Source: Hydractinia symbiolongicarpus (Eukaryota > Cnidaria > Hydrozoa > Anthoathecata > Hydractiniidae). Taken from it: a DNA stretch of 64,000 nucleotides. Positions 13,079 to 26,135 of the stretch are shown piece by piece (within the stretch, counting starts at the first letter, position 1; every line of letters starts with the position of its first letter). The notes beneath the pieces are model-generated. The model worked only from the letters and a program-made list of their open reading frames with translations, was not told the origin of the DNA and searched no databases. The translations under genes were made by a program, and so were the position numbers. Where the stretch lies: the NCBI RefSeq assembly GCF_029227915.1, contig NC_079880.1, positions 17,380,001 to 17,444,000 on the forward strand, given 5' to 3'.

Positions 13079-15160
13079 TCTAAAGCCAAGATGCGAGAGA
13101 AATCGTCCTAGAACGTAGTAGTCCATGGAGAGTGGAAGGACTAGACCAATGGTAACCTGCGAAAGAACGTGGAAGCACGTAATTTACGTGTAAGGCCTTT
13201 AATAGGCGGCAAATGGCCATATTACGGCCTTTAGAGGCCTGTGCATGTAGTTCACGGCGTTCTAAAGCCATGATAGCACGGAACACGACTAAGGACGTCG
13301 TAGTCCATGAAGAGTGGAAGGACTAGACCAATGGTAACCTGCGCAAGCACGTTTAAACACGTGATTTACGCGTAAGGTCTTTATTAGGTCTCTAAAAGGC
13401 CATACTACGGCTTTAGAGTCCTGTGCATGTAGTTGACAAAGTTCTAAAGCCATGGCGCTGGGGAAAACGACTTATAACCTTGTAGTCCATTGACAGTGGA
13501 AGGACTAGACCAATGGTAACTTGCACAATTACGTGGAACGAGGGGAATTACGTGTAAGGCCTTTACTAGGCGGCAAAAGGCTATATTACGGCATTTAGAG
13601 GCCTGTGCATGTAGTTGACGGCGTTCTAAAGCCATGGTGCGAGGGAAATCGTCCTAGAACGTAGTAGTCCATTAAGAGTAGAAGGAGTTGACCAATGGTA
13701 ACCTGCACACACTCGTGGAACCACGTGATTTTCGTGTATTGCCTTTATTAGGCCTGTATAAGGCATATTACGGCCTTTAGAGGCCTGTACATGTAGTTAA
13801 CGTCGTTCTAAAGCCATGATAGCACGGAACACGACTAAGGACGTCGTAGTCCATGGAGAGTGGAAGGACTAGACCAATGGTAACCTGCGCAAGAACGTGG
13901 GAGCACGTAATTTACGCGTAAGGCCTTTATTAGCCGGCAAAAGCCCATATCACAACCTTTAGAGTCCTGTGCATGTAGTTGACAAAGTTCTAAAGCCATG
14001 GCGCTGGGGAAAACGACTTAGAAGGTCGCAGTCCGTGGAGAGTGGAAGGACTAGACCAATGGTAACCTGCGCAAGAACGTGGGAGCACGTAATTTACGCG
14101 TAAGGCCTTCATTAGCCGGCAAAAGCCCATATCACAACCTTTAGAGGCCTGTGCATGCAGTTGACGGCGTTCTCAAGCCATGGTGCTAGGGAAATCGACT
14201 TAGGACGTCGCAGTCCATGAAGAGTGGAAGGACTAGACCAATGGTAACCTGCACACTCTCGTGGAACCACGTGATTTTCCTGTATCGCCATTATTAGGCC
14301 TCTATAAGGCATAATACGGCCTTTAGAGGCCTGTGCATGTAGTTGACGGCGTTCTAAAGCCATGGTGCGAGGGAAATCGTCCTAGAACGTAGTAGTCCAT
14401 TAGGAGTAGATGGAGTTGACCAATGGTAACCAGCACACACTCGTGGAACCACGTGATTTTCGTGTATCGCCTTTTTTTAGGCCTCTATAAGGCATATTAC
14501 GGCCTTTAGAGGCCTGTCCATGTAGTTTACGGAGTTCTAAAGCCAAGGTGCTAGGGAAAACGACTTAGAACGTCGCAGTCTATGGACAGTGGAAGGAGTT
14601 GACCAATGGTAACCTGCACACACTCGTGGAACCACGTGATTTTCGTGTATCGCCTTTTTTTAGGCCTCTATAAGGCATATTACGGCCTTTAGAGGCCTGT
14701 CCATGTAGTTGACGGAATTCTAAAGCCAAGGTGCTAGGGAAAACGACTTATGATATTGTAGTCCATTGAGAGTGGAATGACTAGACCAATGGTAACCTGC
14801 ACAAGCACGTGGAACCGGGGGATTTACGTGTAAGGCCTTTATTAGGCGGCAAAAGGCCATATTACAGCCTTTATAGGCCTGTGCATGTAGTTGACGGCGT
14901 TGTAAAGCCATAGTGCCAAAGAAAACGACTTAGGACGTCGTAGTCTATGGAGAATGGAAGGATTAGACCAATGGTAACCTGCGCAAGCACGTTTAAACAC
15001 GTGATTTACGCGTAAGGTCTTTACTAGGCCTCTAGAAGGCCATACTACGGCTTTAGAGTCCTGTGCATGTAGTTGACAAAGTTCTAAAGCCATGGCGCTG
15101 GTGAAAACGACTTAGAACGTCGCAGTCCGTGGAGAGTGGAAGGACTAGACCAATGGTAAC
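13079..15160 (+). repeat. Mosaic block related to 16.0-17.1 kb
   Basis: 13,121-13,788 matches 16,035-16,702 (shift 2,914 bp). From about 13,788 to 14,009 the match continues with a shift of 3,096 bp, so the right-hand copy holds exactly one more 182-bp monomer. Two adjacent monomers near 14,470 and 14,655 share a T-rich run (CCTTTTTTTAGGCC), typical of the C subtype. The first complete D-E pair of the window follows, with D from about 14,725 and E from 14,907. Confidence 0.82.
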
Positions 15161-17105
15161 CTGCACATGCACGTAGAACCACGTGATTTACGTGCTAAGC
15201 CTTTATTAGGCAACAAAAGGCCATATTACGGTCTCCTGATTCATGTGCATGTAGTTGACGGCGTTCTAAACCCATGGCTCTGGCGAAAACGACTTAAGAC
15301 GTCGTAGTCCATGTAGGATGGAAGAACTAGACAAATGGTAACCTGTGCAAGCGCGTGGAAACACGTGATTTACACGCAAGGCCTTTATTAGGCAACAAAA
15401 CGCCATACTACGGCTTTAAGATGCATGTGCATGTAGTTGACGATGTTCTAAAGCCATGGTGCCAAGGAAAACGACTTATGACGTAGTAGTCCATTGAGAG
15501 TTGAAGGAGTATACCAATGGTAACCTGCACATGCACGTAGAACCACGTGATTTACGTGCTAAGCATTTATTAGGCAACAAAAGGCCATACTAAGGTCTCC
15601 TGATTCATGTGCATGTAGTTGACGGCGTTCTAAACCCATGGCTCTAGCGAAAACGACTTAAGACGTCGTAGTCCATGTAGGATGGAAGAACTAGACAAAT
15701 GGTAACCTGTGCAAGCTCGTGGAAACACGTGATTTACGCGTAATGCTTTTATTAGGAGGCAAAAGGCCGCATTACGGCTTTTAGACGCCTGTGCATGTAG
15801 ATGACGGAGTTCTAAAGCTATGGTGCGAGAGAAATCGTCCTAGAACGTAGTAGTCCATTAAGAGTAGAAGGAGTTGACCAATGGTAACCTGCACACACAT
15901 GCGGAACCACGTGATATTCGTGTATAGCCTTTATTAGGCCGCAAAATCCCATATCCCAACCTTTACAGGCCTGTGCATGCAGTTGACAATGTTCTAAAGC
16001 CATGGTGCTGGGGAAAACAACCTAGGACGTGGCAGTCCATGGAGAGTGGAAGGACTAGACCAATGGTAACCTGCGAAAGAACGTGGAAGCACGTAATTTA
16101 CGTGTAAGGCCTTTAATAGGCGGCAAATGGCCATATTACGGCCTTTAGAGGCCTGTGCATGTAGTTCACGGCGTTCTAAAGCCATGATAGCACGGAACAC
16201 GACTAAGGACGTCGTAGTCCATGGAGAGTGGAAGGACTAGACCAATGGTAACCTGCGCAAGCACGTTTAAACACGTGATTTACGCGTAAGGTCTTTATTA
16301 GGTCTCTAAAAGGCCATACTACGGCTTTAGAGTCCTGTGCATGTAGTTGACAAAGTTCTAAAGCCATGGCGCTGGGGAAAACGACTTATAACCTTGTAGT
16401 CCATTGAGAGTGGAAGGACTAGACCAATGGTAACTTGCACAAGCACGTGGAACGAGGGGAATTACGTGTAAGGCTTTTACTAGGCGGCAAAAGGCTATAT
16501 TACGGCATTTAGAGGCCTGTGCATGTAGTTGACGGCGTTCTAAAGCCATGGTGCGAGGGAAATCGTCCTAGAACGTAGTAGTCCATTAAGAGTAGAAGGA
16601 GTTGACCAATGGTAACCTGCACACACTCGTGGAACCACGTGATTTTCGTGTATTGCCTTTATTAGGCCTGTATAAGGCATATTACGGCCTTTAGAGGCCT
16701 GTGCATGTAGTTGACAGCGTTCTAAAGCCATGGTGCTAGGGAAAACGACTTATGACCTTGTAGTATATTGAGAGTGGAAGGACTAGACCAATGGTAACTT
16801 GCACAAGCACGTGCAACGAGGGGAGTTACGTGAAAGGCCTTTAATAGGCGGCAAAAGGCCATATTACGGCCTTTAGAGGCCTGTACATGTAGTTAACGTC
16901 GTTCTAAAGCCATGATAGCACGGAACACGACTAAGGACGTCGTAGTCCATGGAGAGTGGAAGGACTAGACCAATGGTAACCTGCGCAAGAACGTGGGAGC
17001 ACGTAATTTACGCGTAAGGCCTTTATTAGCCGGCAAAAGCCCATATCACAACCTTTAGAGTCCTGTGCATGTAGTTGACAAAGTTCTAAAGCCATGGCGC
17101 TGGGG
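15161..17105 (+). repeat. Second copies of the 11.9-14.0 kb blocks
   Basis: 15,161-16,063 matches 11,883-12,785. 16,035-17,105 matches 13,121-14,009 with one additional monomer inserted (about 16,703-16,884). The two source blocks are brought together here in a different arrangement, joined inside the conserved GACCAATGGTAACC region near 16,060. This reads as the product of unequal exchange. Confidence 0.82.
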
Positions 17106-17454
17106 AAAAAGACTTAAGACGTCATAGTCCATGGAGAATAGAAGGACTAGACCAATGGTAACCTGCGCAAGAACGTGGGATCACGTAATTTACGCGTAAG
17201 GCCTTTATTAGCAGGCAAAAGCCCATATCACAACCATTAGAGGCCTGTGCATGTAGTTGACGGCGTTCTAAAGCCATGGTGCTAGGGAAAACGACTTAGG
17301 ACGTCGCAGTCCATGAAGAATGGAAGGACTAGACCAATGGTAACCTGCACACCCTCGTGGAACCACGTGATTCTCGTGTATCGCCTTTACTAGGCCGCAA
17401 AAGCCCATATCACAACCTTTAGAGGCCTGTGCATGTAGTTGACGGCGTTCTAAA
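17106..17454 (+). repeat. Two monomers before the dimer HOR
   Basis: About 350 bp of ordinary monomers. One carries an AAAAAGACTTAAGACGTC variant and the next starts GTGCTAGGG. Both types are frequent after 26 kb. No gene is visible. Confidence 0.8.
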
Positions 17455-18546
17455 GCCATGGTGCGAGGGAAATCGTCCTAGAACGTAGTAGTCCATTATG
17501 AGTTGAAGGAGTAGACCAATGGTAACCTGCACAGCCACGTAGAACCTCGTGACTTACGTTTCAAGCCTTTATTAGGCATATAAAAAGCATAATGCAACCT
17601 TTAGAGGCCTGGGCATAAGATTGACGATGTTCTAAAGCCATGGCGCTGGGGAAAACAACCTAGGACGTCGCAGTCCGTGGAGAGTGGAAGGACTAGACCA
17701 ATGGTAACCTGCGCAAGAACGTGGGAGCACGTAATTTACGCGTAAGGCCTTTATTAGCCGGCAAAAGCCCATATTACAACCTTTAGAGGCCTGTGCATGT
17801 AGTTGACGGCGTTCTAAAGCCATGGTGCGAGGGAAATCGTCCTAGAACGTAGTAGTCCATTAAGAGTTGAAGGAGTAGACCAATGGTAACCTGCACAGCC
17901 ACGTAGAACCACGTGACTTACGTTTCAAGCCTTTATTAGGCATATAAAAAGCATAATGCAACCTTTAGAGGCCTGGGCATAAGGTTGACGATGTTCTAAA
18001 GCCATGGCGCTGGGGAAAACAACCTAGGACGTTGCAGTCCGTGGAGAGTGGAAGGACAAGACCAATGACAACCTGTGCGAGAACGTGGGAGCACGTTATT
18101 TACGCGTAAGGCCTTTATTAGCCGGCAAAAGCCCATATCACAACCTTTAGAGGCCTGTGCATGTAGTTGACGGCGTTCTAAAGCCATGGTGCGAGGGAAA
18201 TCGTCCTAGAACGTAGTAGTCTATTAAGAGTTGAAGGAGTAGACCAATGGTAACCTGCACAGCCACGTAGAACCTTGTGACTTACGTTTCAAGCCTTTAT
18301 TAGGCATATAAAAAGCATAATGCAACCTTTAGAGGCCTGGGCATAAGATTGACGATGTTCTAAAGCCATGGCGCTGGGGAAAACAACCTAGGACGTCGCA
18401 GTCCGTGAAGAGTGGAAGGACTAGACCAATGGTAACCTGCGCAAGAACGTGGGAGCACGTAATTTACGCGTAAGGCCTTTATTAGCCGGCAAAAGCCCAT
18501 ATCACAACCTTTAGAGGCCTGTGCATGTAGTTGACGGCGTTCTAAA
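17455..18546 (+). repeat. 364-bp dimer HOR, three copies
   Basis: Two monomer types alternate. B starts GTGCGAGGGAAATCG and contains CATATAAAAAGCATAATGC and CTGGGCATAAG. A starts GCGCTGGGG and contains AACAACCTAGGACG and GAACGTGGGAGCACG. The dimers lie at 17,455-17,818, 17,819-18,182 and 18,183-18,546. The middle copy has the most private changes (CAATGACAACC, AGGACAAGACC). Confidence 0.88.
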
Positions 18547-21281
18547 GCCATGGTGCGAGGGAAATCGTCCTAGAACGTAGTAGTCCATTAAGAGAAGAAG
18601 GAGTTGACCAATGGTAACCTGCACACACTCGTGGAACCACGTGATTTTCGTGTATCGCCTTTTTTTAGGCCTCTATAAGGCATATTACGGCCTTTAGAGG
18701 CCTGTCCATGTAGTTGACGGAGTTCTAAAGCCAAGGTGCTAGGGAAAACGACTTATGATATTGTAGTCCATTGAGAGTGGAAGGACTAGACCAATGGTAA
18801 CCTGCACAAGCACGTGAAACCAGGGGATTTACGTGTAAGGCCTTTATTAGGCGGCAAAAGGCCATATTACAGCCTTTAGAGGCCTGTGCATGTAGTTGAC
18901 GGCGTTGTAAAGCCATAGTGCCAAAGAAAACGACTTAGGACGTCGTAGTCCATGGAGAATGGAAGGATTAGACCAATGGTAACCTGCGCAAGCACGTTTT
19001 TTAAACACGTGATTTACGCGTATGGTCTTTACTAGGCCTCTAGAAGGCCATACTACGGCTTTACAGTCCTGTGCATGTAGTTGACAAAGTTCTAAAGCCA
19101 TGGCGCTGGGGAAAACGACTTAGAACGTCGCAGTCCGTGGAGAGTGGAAGGACTAGACCAATGATAACCTGTGCGAGAACGTGGGAGCACGTTATTTACG
19201 CGTAAGGCCTTTATTAGCTGGCAAAGGTCCATGTTACGGCCTTTAGAGGCCTGTGCATGTATTTGACGGCGTTCTAAAGCTATTGTGCCGAAGAAAACGA
19301 CTTAAGACGTCGTAGTCCATGTAGGATGGATGGACTAGAAAAATGGTAACCTGTGCAAGCGCGTGGAAACACGTGATTTACATGTAAGGCGTTTATTAGC
19401 CGGCAAAAGCCCATATCACAACCTTTAGAGGCCTGTGCATGCAGTTGACGGCGTTCTCAAGCCATCGTGCTAGGGAAAACGACTTAGGACGTCGCAGTCC
19501 ATGAAGAGTGGAAGGACTAGACCAATGGTAACTTGCACACCCTCGTGGAACCACGTGATTCTCGTGTATCGCCTTTACTAGGCCGCAAAAGCCCATATCA
19601 CAACCTTTAGAAGACTGTGCAAGTAGTTGACGGCGTTCTAAAGCCATGGTGCTAGGGAAAACGACTTAGGACGTCGCAGTCCATGAAGAGTGGAAGGACT
19701 AGACCAATGGTAACCTGCACAAGCACGTTTAAACACGTGATTTACGCGTATGGTCTTTACTAGGCCTCTAGAAGGCCATACTACGGCTTTACAGTCCTGT
19801 GGATGTAGTTGACAAAGTTCTAAAGCCATGGCGCTGGGGAAAACGACTTAGGACGTCGCAGTCCATGGAGAATGGAAGGACTAGACCAATGGTAACCTGC
19901 GCAAGAACGTGGGAGCACGTAATTTACGCGTAAGGCCTTTATTAGCCGGCAAAAGCCCATATCACAACCTTTAGAGGCCTGTGCATGCAGTTGACGGCGT
20001 TCTCAAGCCATGGTGCTAGGGAAAACGACTTAGGACGTCGCAGTCCATGAAGAGTGGAAGGACTAGACCAATGGTAACCTGCACACCCTCGTGGAACCAC
20101 GTGATTCTCGTGTATCGCCTTTACTAGGCCGCAAAAGCCCATATCACAACCTTTAGAAGCACTGTGCAAGTAGTTGACGGCGTTCTAAAGCCATCGTGCT
20201 AGGGAAAACGACTTAGGACGCAGCAGTCCATTAAGAGTTGAAGGAGTAGACCAATGGTAACCTGCACAGCCACGTAGAACCACGTGACTTACGTTTCAAG
20301 CCTTTATTAGGCATATAAAAAGCATAATGCAACCTTTAGAGGCCTGGGCATAAGGTTGACGATGTTCTAAAGCCATGGCGTTGGGGAAAACAACCTAGGA
20401 CGTCGCAGTCCGTGGAGAGTGGAAGGACTAGACCAATGAAAACCTGTGCGTGAACGTGGGAGCACGTTATTTACGCGTAAGGCCTTTATTAGCTGGCAAA
20501 GGTCCATGTTACGGCCTTTAGAGGCCTGTGCATGTATTTGACGGCGTTCTAAAGCCATTGTGCCGAAGAAAACGACTTAAGACGTCGTAGTCCATGTAGG
20601 ATGGATGGACTAGAAAAATGGTAACCTGTGCAAGCGCGTGGAACCGGGGGATTTACGTGTACGGCCTTTAATAGGCGGCAAAAGGCCATATTACAGCCTT
20701 TAGAGGCCTGTGCATGTAGTTGACGGCGTTCTAAAGCCATGGTGCGAGGGAAATCGTCCTAGAACGTAGTAGTCCATTAAGAGTAGAAGGAGTTGACCAA
20801 TGGTAACCTGCTTACACTCGTGGAACCACGTGATTTTCGTGTATTGCCCTTATTAGGCCTCTATAAGGCATATTACGGCCTTTAGAGGCCTGTGCATGTA
20901 GTTGACGGCGTTCTAAAGCCATGGTGCTAGGGAAAACGACTTATGACCTTGTAGTATATTGAGAGTAGAAGGACTAGACCAATGGTAACTTGCACAAGCA
21001 CGTGGAACGAGGGGAATTACGTGAAAGGCCTTTAATAGGCCGCAAAAGGCCATATTACGGCCTTTAGAGGCCTGTGCATGTAGTTGACGATGTTCTAAAG
21101 CCATGGCGCTGGAGAAAACGACTTAGGACGTCGCAGTCCATGGAGAATGGAAGGACTAGACCAATGGTAACCTGCGCAAGAACGTGGGAGCACGTAATTT
21201 ACGCGTAAGGCCTTTATTAGCCGGCAAAAGCCCATATCACAACCTTTAGAGGCCTGTGCATGTAGTTGACGGCGTTCTAAA
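18547..21281 (+). repeat. C-D-E-F cassette and mixed monomers
   Basis: 18,547-19,283 is a C-D-E-F series matching 22,010-22,743. Its E monomer carries a 3-bp T insertion near 19,000 (ACGTTTTTTAAACACG). G-type monomers and GTGCTAGGG-type monomers follow, with one B monomer near 20,220. 20,367-21,055 matches 8,352-9,040. The order resembles the 7.4 and 22.5 kb blocks, with one monomer missing relative to both. Confidence 0.82.
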
Positions 21282-22009
21282 GCCATGGTGCGAGGGAAAT
21301 CGTCCTAGAACGTAGTAGTCCATTAAGAGTTGAAGGAGTAGACCAATGGTAACCTGCACAGCCACGTAGAACCTCGTGACTTACGTTTCAAGCCTTTATT
21401 AGGCATATAAAAAGCATAATGCAACCTTTAGAGGCCTGGGCATATGATTGACGATGTTTTAAAGCCATGGCGCTGGGGAAAACAACCTAGGACGTCGCAG
21501 TCCGTGGAGAGTGGAAGGACTAGACCAATGGTAACCTGCACAAGAACGTGGGAACACGTAATTTACGCGTAAGGCCTTTATTAGCCGGCAAAAGCCCATA
21601 TTACAACCTTTAGAGGCCTGTGCATGTAGTTGACGGCGTTCTAAAGCCATGGTGCGAGGGAAATCGTCCTAGAACGTAGTAGTCCATTAAGAGTTGAAGG
21701 ATTAGATCAATGGTAACCTGCACAGCCACGTAGAACCACGTGACTTACGTTTCAAGCCTTTATTAGGCATATAAAAAGCATAATGCAACCTTTAGAGGCC
21801 TGGGCATAAGGTTGACGATGTTCTAAAGCCATGGCGCTGGGGAAAACAACCTATGACGTCGCAGTCCGTGGAGAGTGGAAGGACTAGACCAATGGTAACC
21901 TGCGCAAGAACGTGGGAGCACGTAATTTACGCGTAAGGCCTTTATTAGCCGGCAAAAGCCCATATCACAACCTTTAGAGGCCTGTGCATGTAGTTGACGG
22001 CGTTCTAAA
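21282..22009 (+). repeat. 364-bp dimer HOR, two copies
   Basis: The same B-A dimer as at 17,455-18,546, here at 21,282-21,645 and 21,646-22,009. Flanking homology continues on both sides. The shift is 3,827 bp on the left and 3,463 bp on the right, a difference of 364 bp, so the two loci differ by exactly one dimer. Confidence 0.87.
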
Positions 22010-23590
22010 GCCATGGTGCGAGGGAAATCGTCCTAGAACGTAGTAGTCCATTAAGAGAAGAAGGAGTTGACCAATGGTAACCTGCACACACTCGTGGAAC
22101 CACGTGATTTTCGTGTATCGCCTTTTTTTAGGCCTCTATAAGGCATATTACGGCCTTTAGAGGCCTGTCCATGTAGTTGACGGAGTTCTAAAGCCAAGGT
22201 GCTAGGGAAAACGACTTATGATATTGTAGTCCATTGAGAGTGGAAGGACTAGACCAATGGTAACCTGCACAAGCACGTGAAACTGGGGGATTTACGTGTA
22301 AGGCCTTTATTAGGCGGCAAAAGGCCATATTACAGCTTTTAGAGGCCTGTGCATGTAGTTGACGGCGTTGTAAAGCCATAGCGCCGAAGAAAACGACTTA
22401 GGACGTCGTAGTCCATGGAGAATGGAAGGATTAGACCAATGGTAACCTGCGCAAGCACGTTTAAACACGTGATTTACGCGTATGGTCTTTACTAGGCCTC
22501 TAGAAGGCCATACTACGGCTTTACAGTCCTGTGCATGTAGTTGACAAAGTTCTAAAGCCATGGCGCTGGGGAAAACGACTTAGAACGTCGCAGTCCGTGG
22601 AGAGTGGAAGGACTAGACCAATGATAACCTGTGCAAGAACGTGGGAGCACGTTATTTACGCGTAAGGCCTTTATTAGCTGGCAAAGGTCCATGTTACGGC
22701 CTTTAGAGGCCTGTGCATGTATTTGACGGCGTTCTAAAGCCATGGTGCTGAAGAAAACGACTTAAGACGTCGTAGTCCATGTAGGATGGATGGACTAGAA
22801 AAATGGTAACCTGTGCAAGCGCGTGGAAACACGTGATTTACATGTAAGGCGTTTATTAGCCGGCAAAAGTCCATATTACGGCCTTTAGAGGCCTGTGCAT
22901 GTAGTTGACGGCGTTCTAAAGCAATGGTGCCAAAAAAAACGACTTAAGACGTCGTAGTCCATGTAGGATGGATGGACTAGAAAAAAGGTAACCTGTGCAA
23001 GCGCGTGGAAACACGTGATTTACATGAAAGGCCTTTAATAGCCGGCAAAAGCCCATATCACAACCTTTAGAGGTCTGTGCATGCAGTTGACGGCGTTCTC
23101 AAGCCATGGTGCTAGGGAAAACGACTTAGGACGTCGCAGTCCATGAAGAGTGGAAGGACTAGACCAATGGTAACCTGCACACCCTCGTGGAACCACGTGA
23201 TTCTCGTGTATCGCCTTTACTAGAACGCAAAAGCCCATATCACAACCTTTAGTAGACTGTGCAAGTAGTTGACGGCGTTCTAAAGCCATGGTGCTAGGGA
23301 AAACGACTTAGGACGTCGCAGTGCATGAAGAGTGGAAGGATTAGACCAATGGTAACCTGCACAAGCACGTTTAAACACGTGATTTACGCGTATGGTCTTT
23401 ACTAGGCCTCTAGAAGGCCATACTACGGCTTTACAGTCCTGTGCATGTAGTTGACAAAGTTCTAAAGCCATGGCGCTGGGGAAAACGACTTAGGACGTTG
23501 CAGTCCATGGAGAATGGAAGGACTAGACCAATGGTAACCTGCGCAAGAACGTGGGAGCACGTAATTCACGCGTAAGGCCTTTATTAGCCG
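22010..23590 (+). repeat. C-D-E-F-G series continuing into the shared 7.4-kb block
   Basis: It starts with a C monomer that has a long T run, then the reference D-E-F cassette. From 22,552 it matches 7,442-8,480 at a constant 15,110-bp shift, including two successive G-type monomers. The homology with 7.4 kb ends near 23,590, where CTGGCAAAGG there is replaced by CCGGCAAAAG here. Confidence 0.85.
22193..22738 (+). repeat. D-E-F monomer cassette (reference copy)
   Basis: Three monomers that nearly always occur together. D (22,193-22,374) has CTTATGATATTGTAGTCC and ends in a GTTGTAAAGCC box. E (22,375-22,556) has CACGTTTAAACACGTG and GGCCTCTAGAAGGCC. F (22,557-22,738) has CGCAGTCCGTGG, AATGATAACC and ATGTATTTGACG. 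A C monomer usually precedes and a G monomer often follows. E monomers start at 14,907, 18,912, 22,375, 27,451, 29,070, 30,709, 32,348, 35,516, 36,955, 39,669, 42,764, 44,220, 45,590, 48,140, 50,507, 53,055, 56,151, 57,789, 60,339, 61,977 and 63,779, with a truncated one at 33,263. At 57,971 and 62,159 the following F is replaced or hybrid. Confidence 0.88.
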
Positions 23591-26135
23591 GCAAAAGCCC
23601 ATATCACAACCTTTAGAGGCCTGTGCATGCAGTTGACGGCGTTCTCAAGCCATGGTGCTAGGGAAAACGACTTAGGACGTCGCAGTCCATGAAGAGTGGG
23701 AGGACTAGACCAATGGTAACCTGCACACCCTCGTGGAACCACGTGATTCTCGTGTATCGCCTTTACTAGGCCTCTAGAAGGCCATACTACGGCTTTACAG
23801 TCCTGTGCATGTAGTTGACAAAGTTCTAAAGCCATGGCGCTGGGGAAAACGACTTAGGACGTTGCAGTCCATGGAGAATGGAAGGACTAGACCAATGGTA
23901 ACCTGCGCAAGAACGTGGGAGCACGTTATTTACGCGTAAGGCCTTTATTAGCTGGCAAAGGTCCATGTTACGGCCTTTAGAGGCCTGTGCATGTATTTGA
24001 CGGCGTTCTAAAGCCATGGTGCCGAAGAAAACGACTTAAGACGTCGTAGTCCATGTAGGATGGATGGACTAGAAAAATGGTAACCTGTGCAAGCGCGTGG
24101 AAACACGTGATTTACATGTAAGGCGTTTATTAGCAGGCAAAAGTCCATATTACGGCCTTTAGAGGCCTGTGCATGTAGTTGACGGCGTTCTAAAGCAATG
24201 GTGCCAAAGAAAACGACTTAAGACGTCGTAGTCCATGTAGGATGGATGGACTAAAAAAAAGGTAACCTGTGCAAGCGCGTGGAAACACATGATTTACATG
24301 AAAGGCCTTTAATAGCCGGCAAAAGCCCATATCACAACCTTTAGAGGCCTGTGCATGCAGTTGACGGCGTTCTCAAGCCATGGTGCTAGGGAAAACGACT
24401 TAGGTCGTCACAGTCCATGAAGAGTGGAAGGACTAGACCAATGGTAACCTGCACACCCTCGTGGAACCACGTGATTCTCGTGTATCGCCTTTACTAGGCC
24501 GCAAAAGCCCATATCACAACCTTTAGAAGACTGTGCAAGTAGTTGACGGCGTTCTAAAGCCATGGTGCTAGGGAAAACGACTTAGGACGTCGCAGTCCAT
24601 GAAGAGTGGAAGGACTAGACCAATGGTAACCTGCACAAGCATGTGGAACCGAGGGGAATTACGTGTACGGCCTTTAATAGGCGGCAAAAGGCCATAATAC
24701 GGCCTTTAGAGGCCTGTGCATGCAGTTGACGGCGTTCTCAAGCCATGATGCTAGGGAAAACGACTTAGGACGTCGCAGTCCATAAGTGGAAGGACTAGAC
24801 CAATGGTAACCTGCACACCCTCGTGGAACAACGTGATTCTCGTGTATCGCCTTTACTAGGCCGCAAAAGCCCATATCACAACCTTTAGAAGACTGTGTAG
24901 GTAGTTGACGGCGTTCTAAAGCCATGGTGCTAGGGAAAACGATTTAGGACGTCGCAGTCCATGAAGAGTGGAAGGACTAGACCAATGGTAACCTGCACAA
25001 GCATGTGGAACCGAGGGGAATTACGTGTACGGCCTTTAATAGGCGGCAAAAGGCCATATTACGGCCTTTAGAGGCCTGTGTATGTAGTTGACGGCGTTCT
25101 AAAGCCATGGTGGGGGGGAAATCGTCCTAGAACGTAGTAGTCCATTAAGTGTAGAAGGAGTTGACCAATGGTAACCTGCACACACTCGTGGAACAACGTG
25201 ATTTTCGTGTATCGCCATTATTAGGCCTTAATAAGGCATATTACGGCCTTTAGAGGCCTGTGCATGTAGTTGACGGCGTTCTAAAGCCATGGTGCGAGGG
25301 AAATCGTCCTAGAACGTAGTAGTCCATTAAGAGTAGAAGGAGTTGACCAATGGTAACCTGCACACACTCGTGGAACCACGTGATTTTCGTGTATCGCCTT
25401 TTTTTAGGCCTCTATAAGGCATATTACGGCTTTTAGAGGCCTGTGCATGTAGTTGACGATGTTCTAAAGCCATGCCGCTGGGGAAAACGACTTAGAACGT
25501 CGCAGTTTATGGACAGTGGAAGGAGTTGACCAGTGGTAACCAGCACACACACGTGGAACCACGTAATTTTCGTGTATCGCCTTTATTAGGGGGCAAAAGG
25601 CCGTATTACGGCCTTTAGAGGCCTGTCCATGTAGTTGACGGAGTTCTAAAGCCAAGGTGCCAAAGAAAACGACTTAGGACGGAGTAGTCCATTAAGAGTT
25701 GAAGGAGTAGACCAATGGTAACCTGCACAGCCACGTAGAACCACGTGACTTACGTTTCAAGCCTTTATTAGGCATATAAAAAGCATAATGCAACCTTTAG
25801 AGGCCTGGGCATAAGGTAACGATGTTCTAAAGCCATGGCGCTGGGGAAAACAACCTAGGACGTCGCAGTCCATGGACAGTGGAAGGACTAGACCAATGGT
25901 AACCTGCGCAAGAAAGTGGGAGAACGTAATTTACGCGTAAGGCCTTTATTAGCCGCCAAAAGCCCATATTACGGCTTTTAGAGGCCTGTGCATGTAGTTG
26001 ACAGAGTTCTAAAGCCATGGTGCCAAGGAAAACGACTTAGGACGCAGTAGTCCATGTAGGATGGATGGACTAGAAAAAAGGTAACCTGTGCAAGCGCGTG
26101 GAAACACGTGATTTACGTGAAAAGCCTTTAATAGG
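23591..26135 (+). repeat. Mixed block rich in GTGCTAGGG monomers
   Basis: About 14 monomers dominated by the type starting GTGCTAGGG with CGCAGTCCATGAAGAG. Around 24,641 and 25,003 the same GCATGTGGAACCGAGGGG variant repeats at about twice the monomer length, so a short dimer duplication occurred here. Small deletions are visible at about 24,782 (CCATAAGTGG) and about 25,817 (AAGGTAACGATG). One B monomer lies near 25,680. Confidence 0.8.
25031..25069 (+). other. Three-arm inverted repeat (alternative hairpins), example
   Basis: GGCCTTT (25,031-25,037), AAAGGCC (25,049-25,055) and GGCCTTT (25,063-25,069) lie in a row. The middle arm is complementary to both outer arms, with loops of 11 and 7 bases, so two exclusive hairpins or cruciforms are possible. 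The pattern recurs in many monomers with AGGCGGCAAAAGGCCATATTAC. In other types (GCCCATATCACAACC, AAAGCATAATGC) the arms are lost. Structure formation is inferred from base complementarity only. Confidence 0.75.

Noticed and set aside
22820-23000. CCAATGG as a promoter CCAAT box and TATAAAAAG as a TATA box
   Set aside because: CCAATGG is in nearly every monomer, and TATAAAAAG in each B monomer, as part of the consensus. Without transcript data there is no reason to call promoters. Short RNA or nascent transcription data would be needed.
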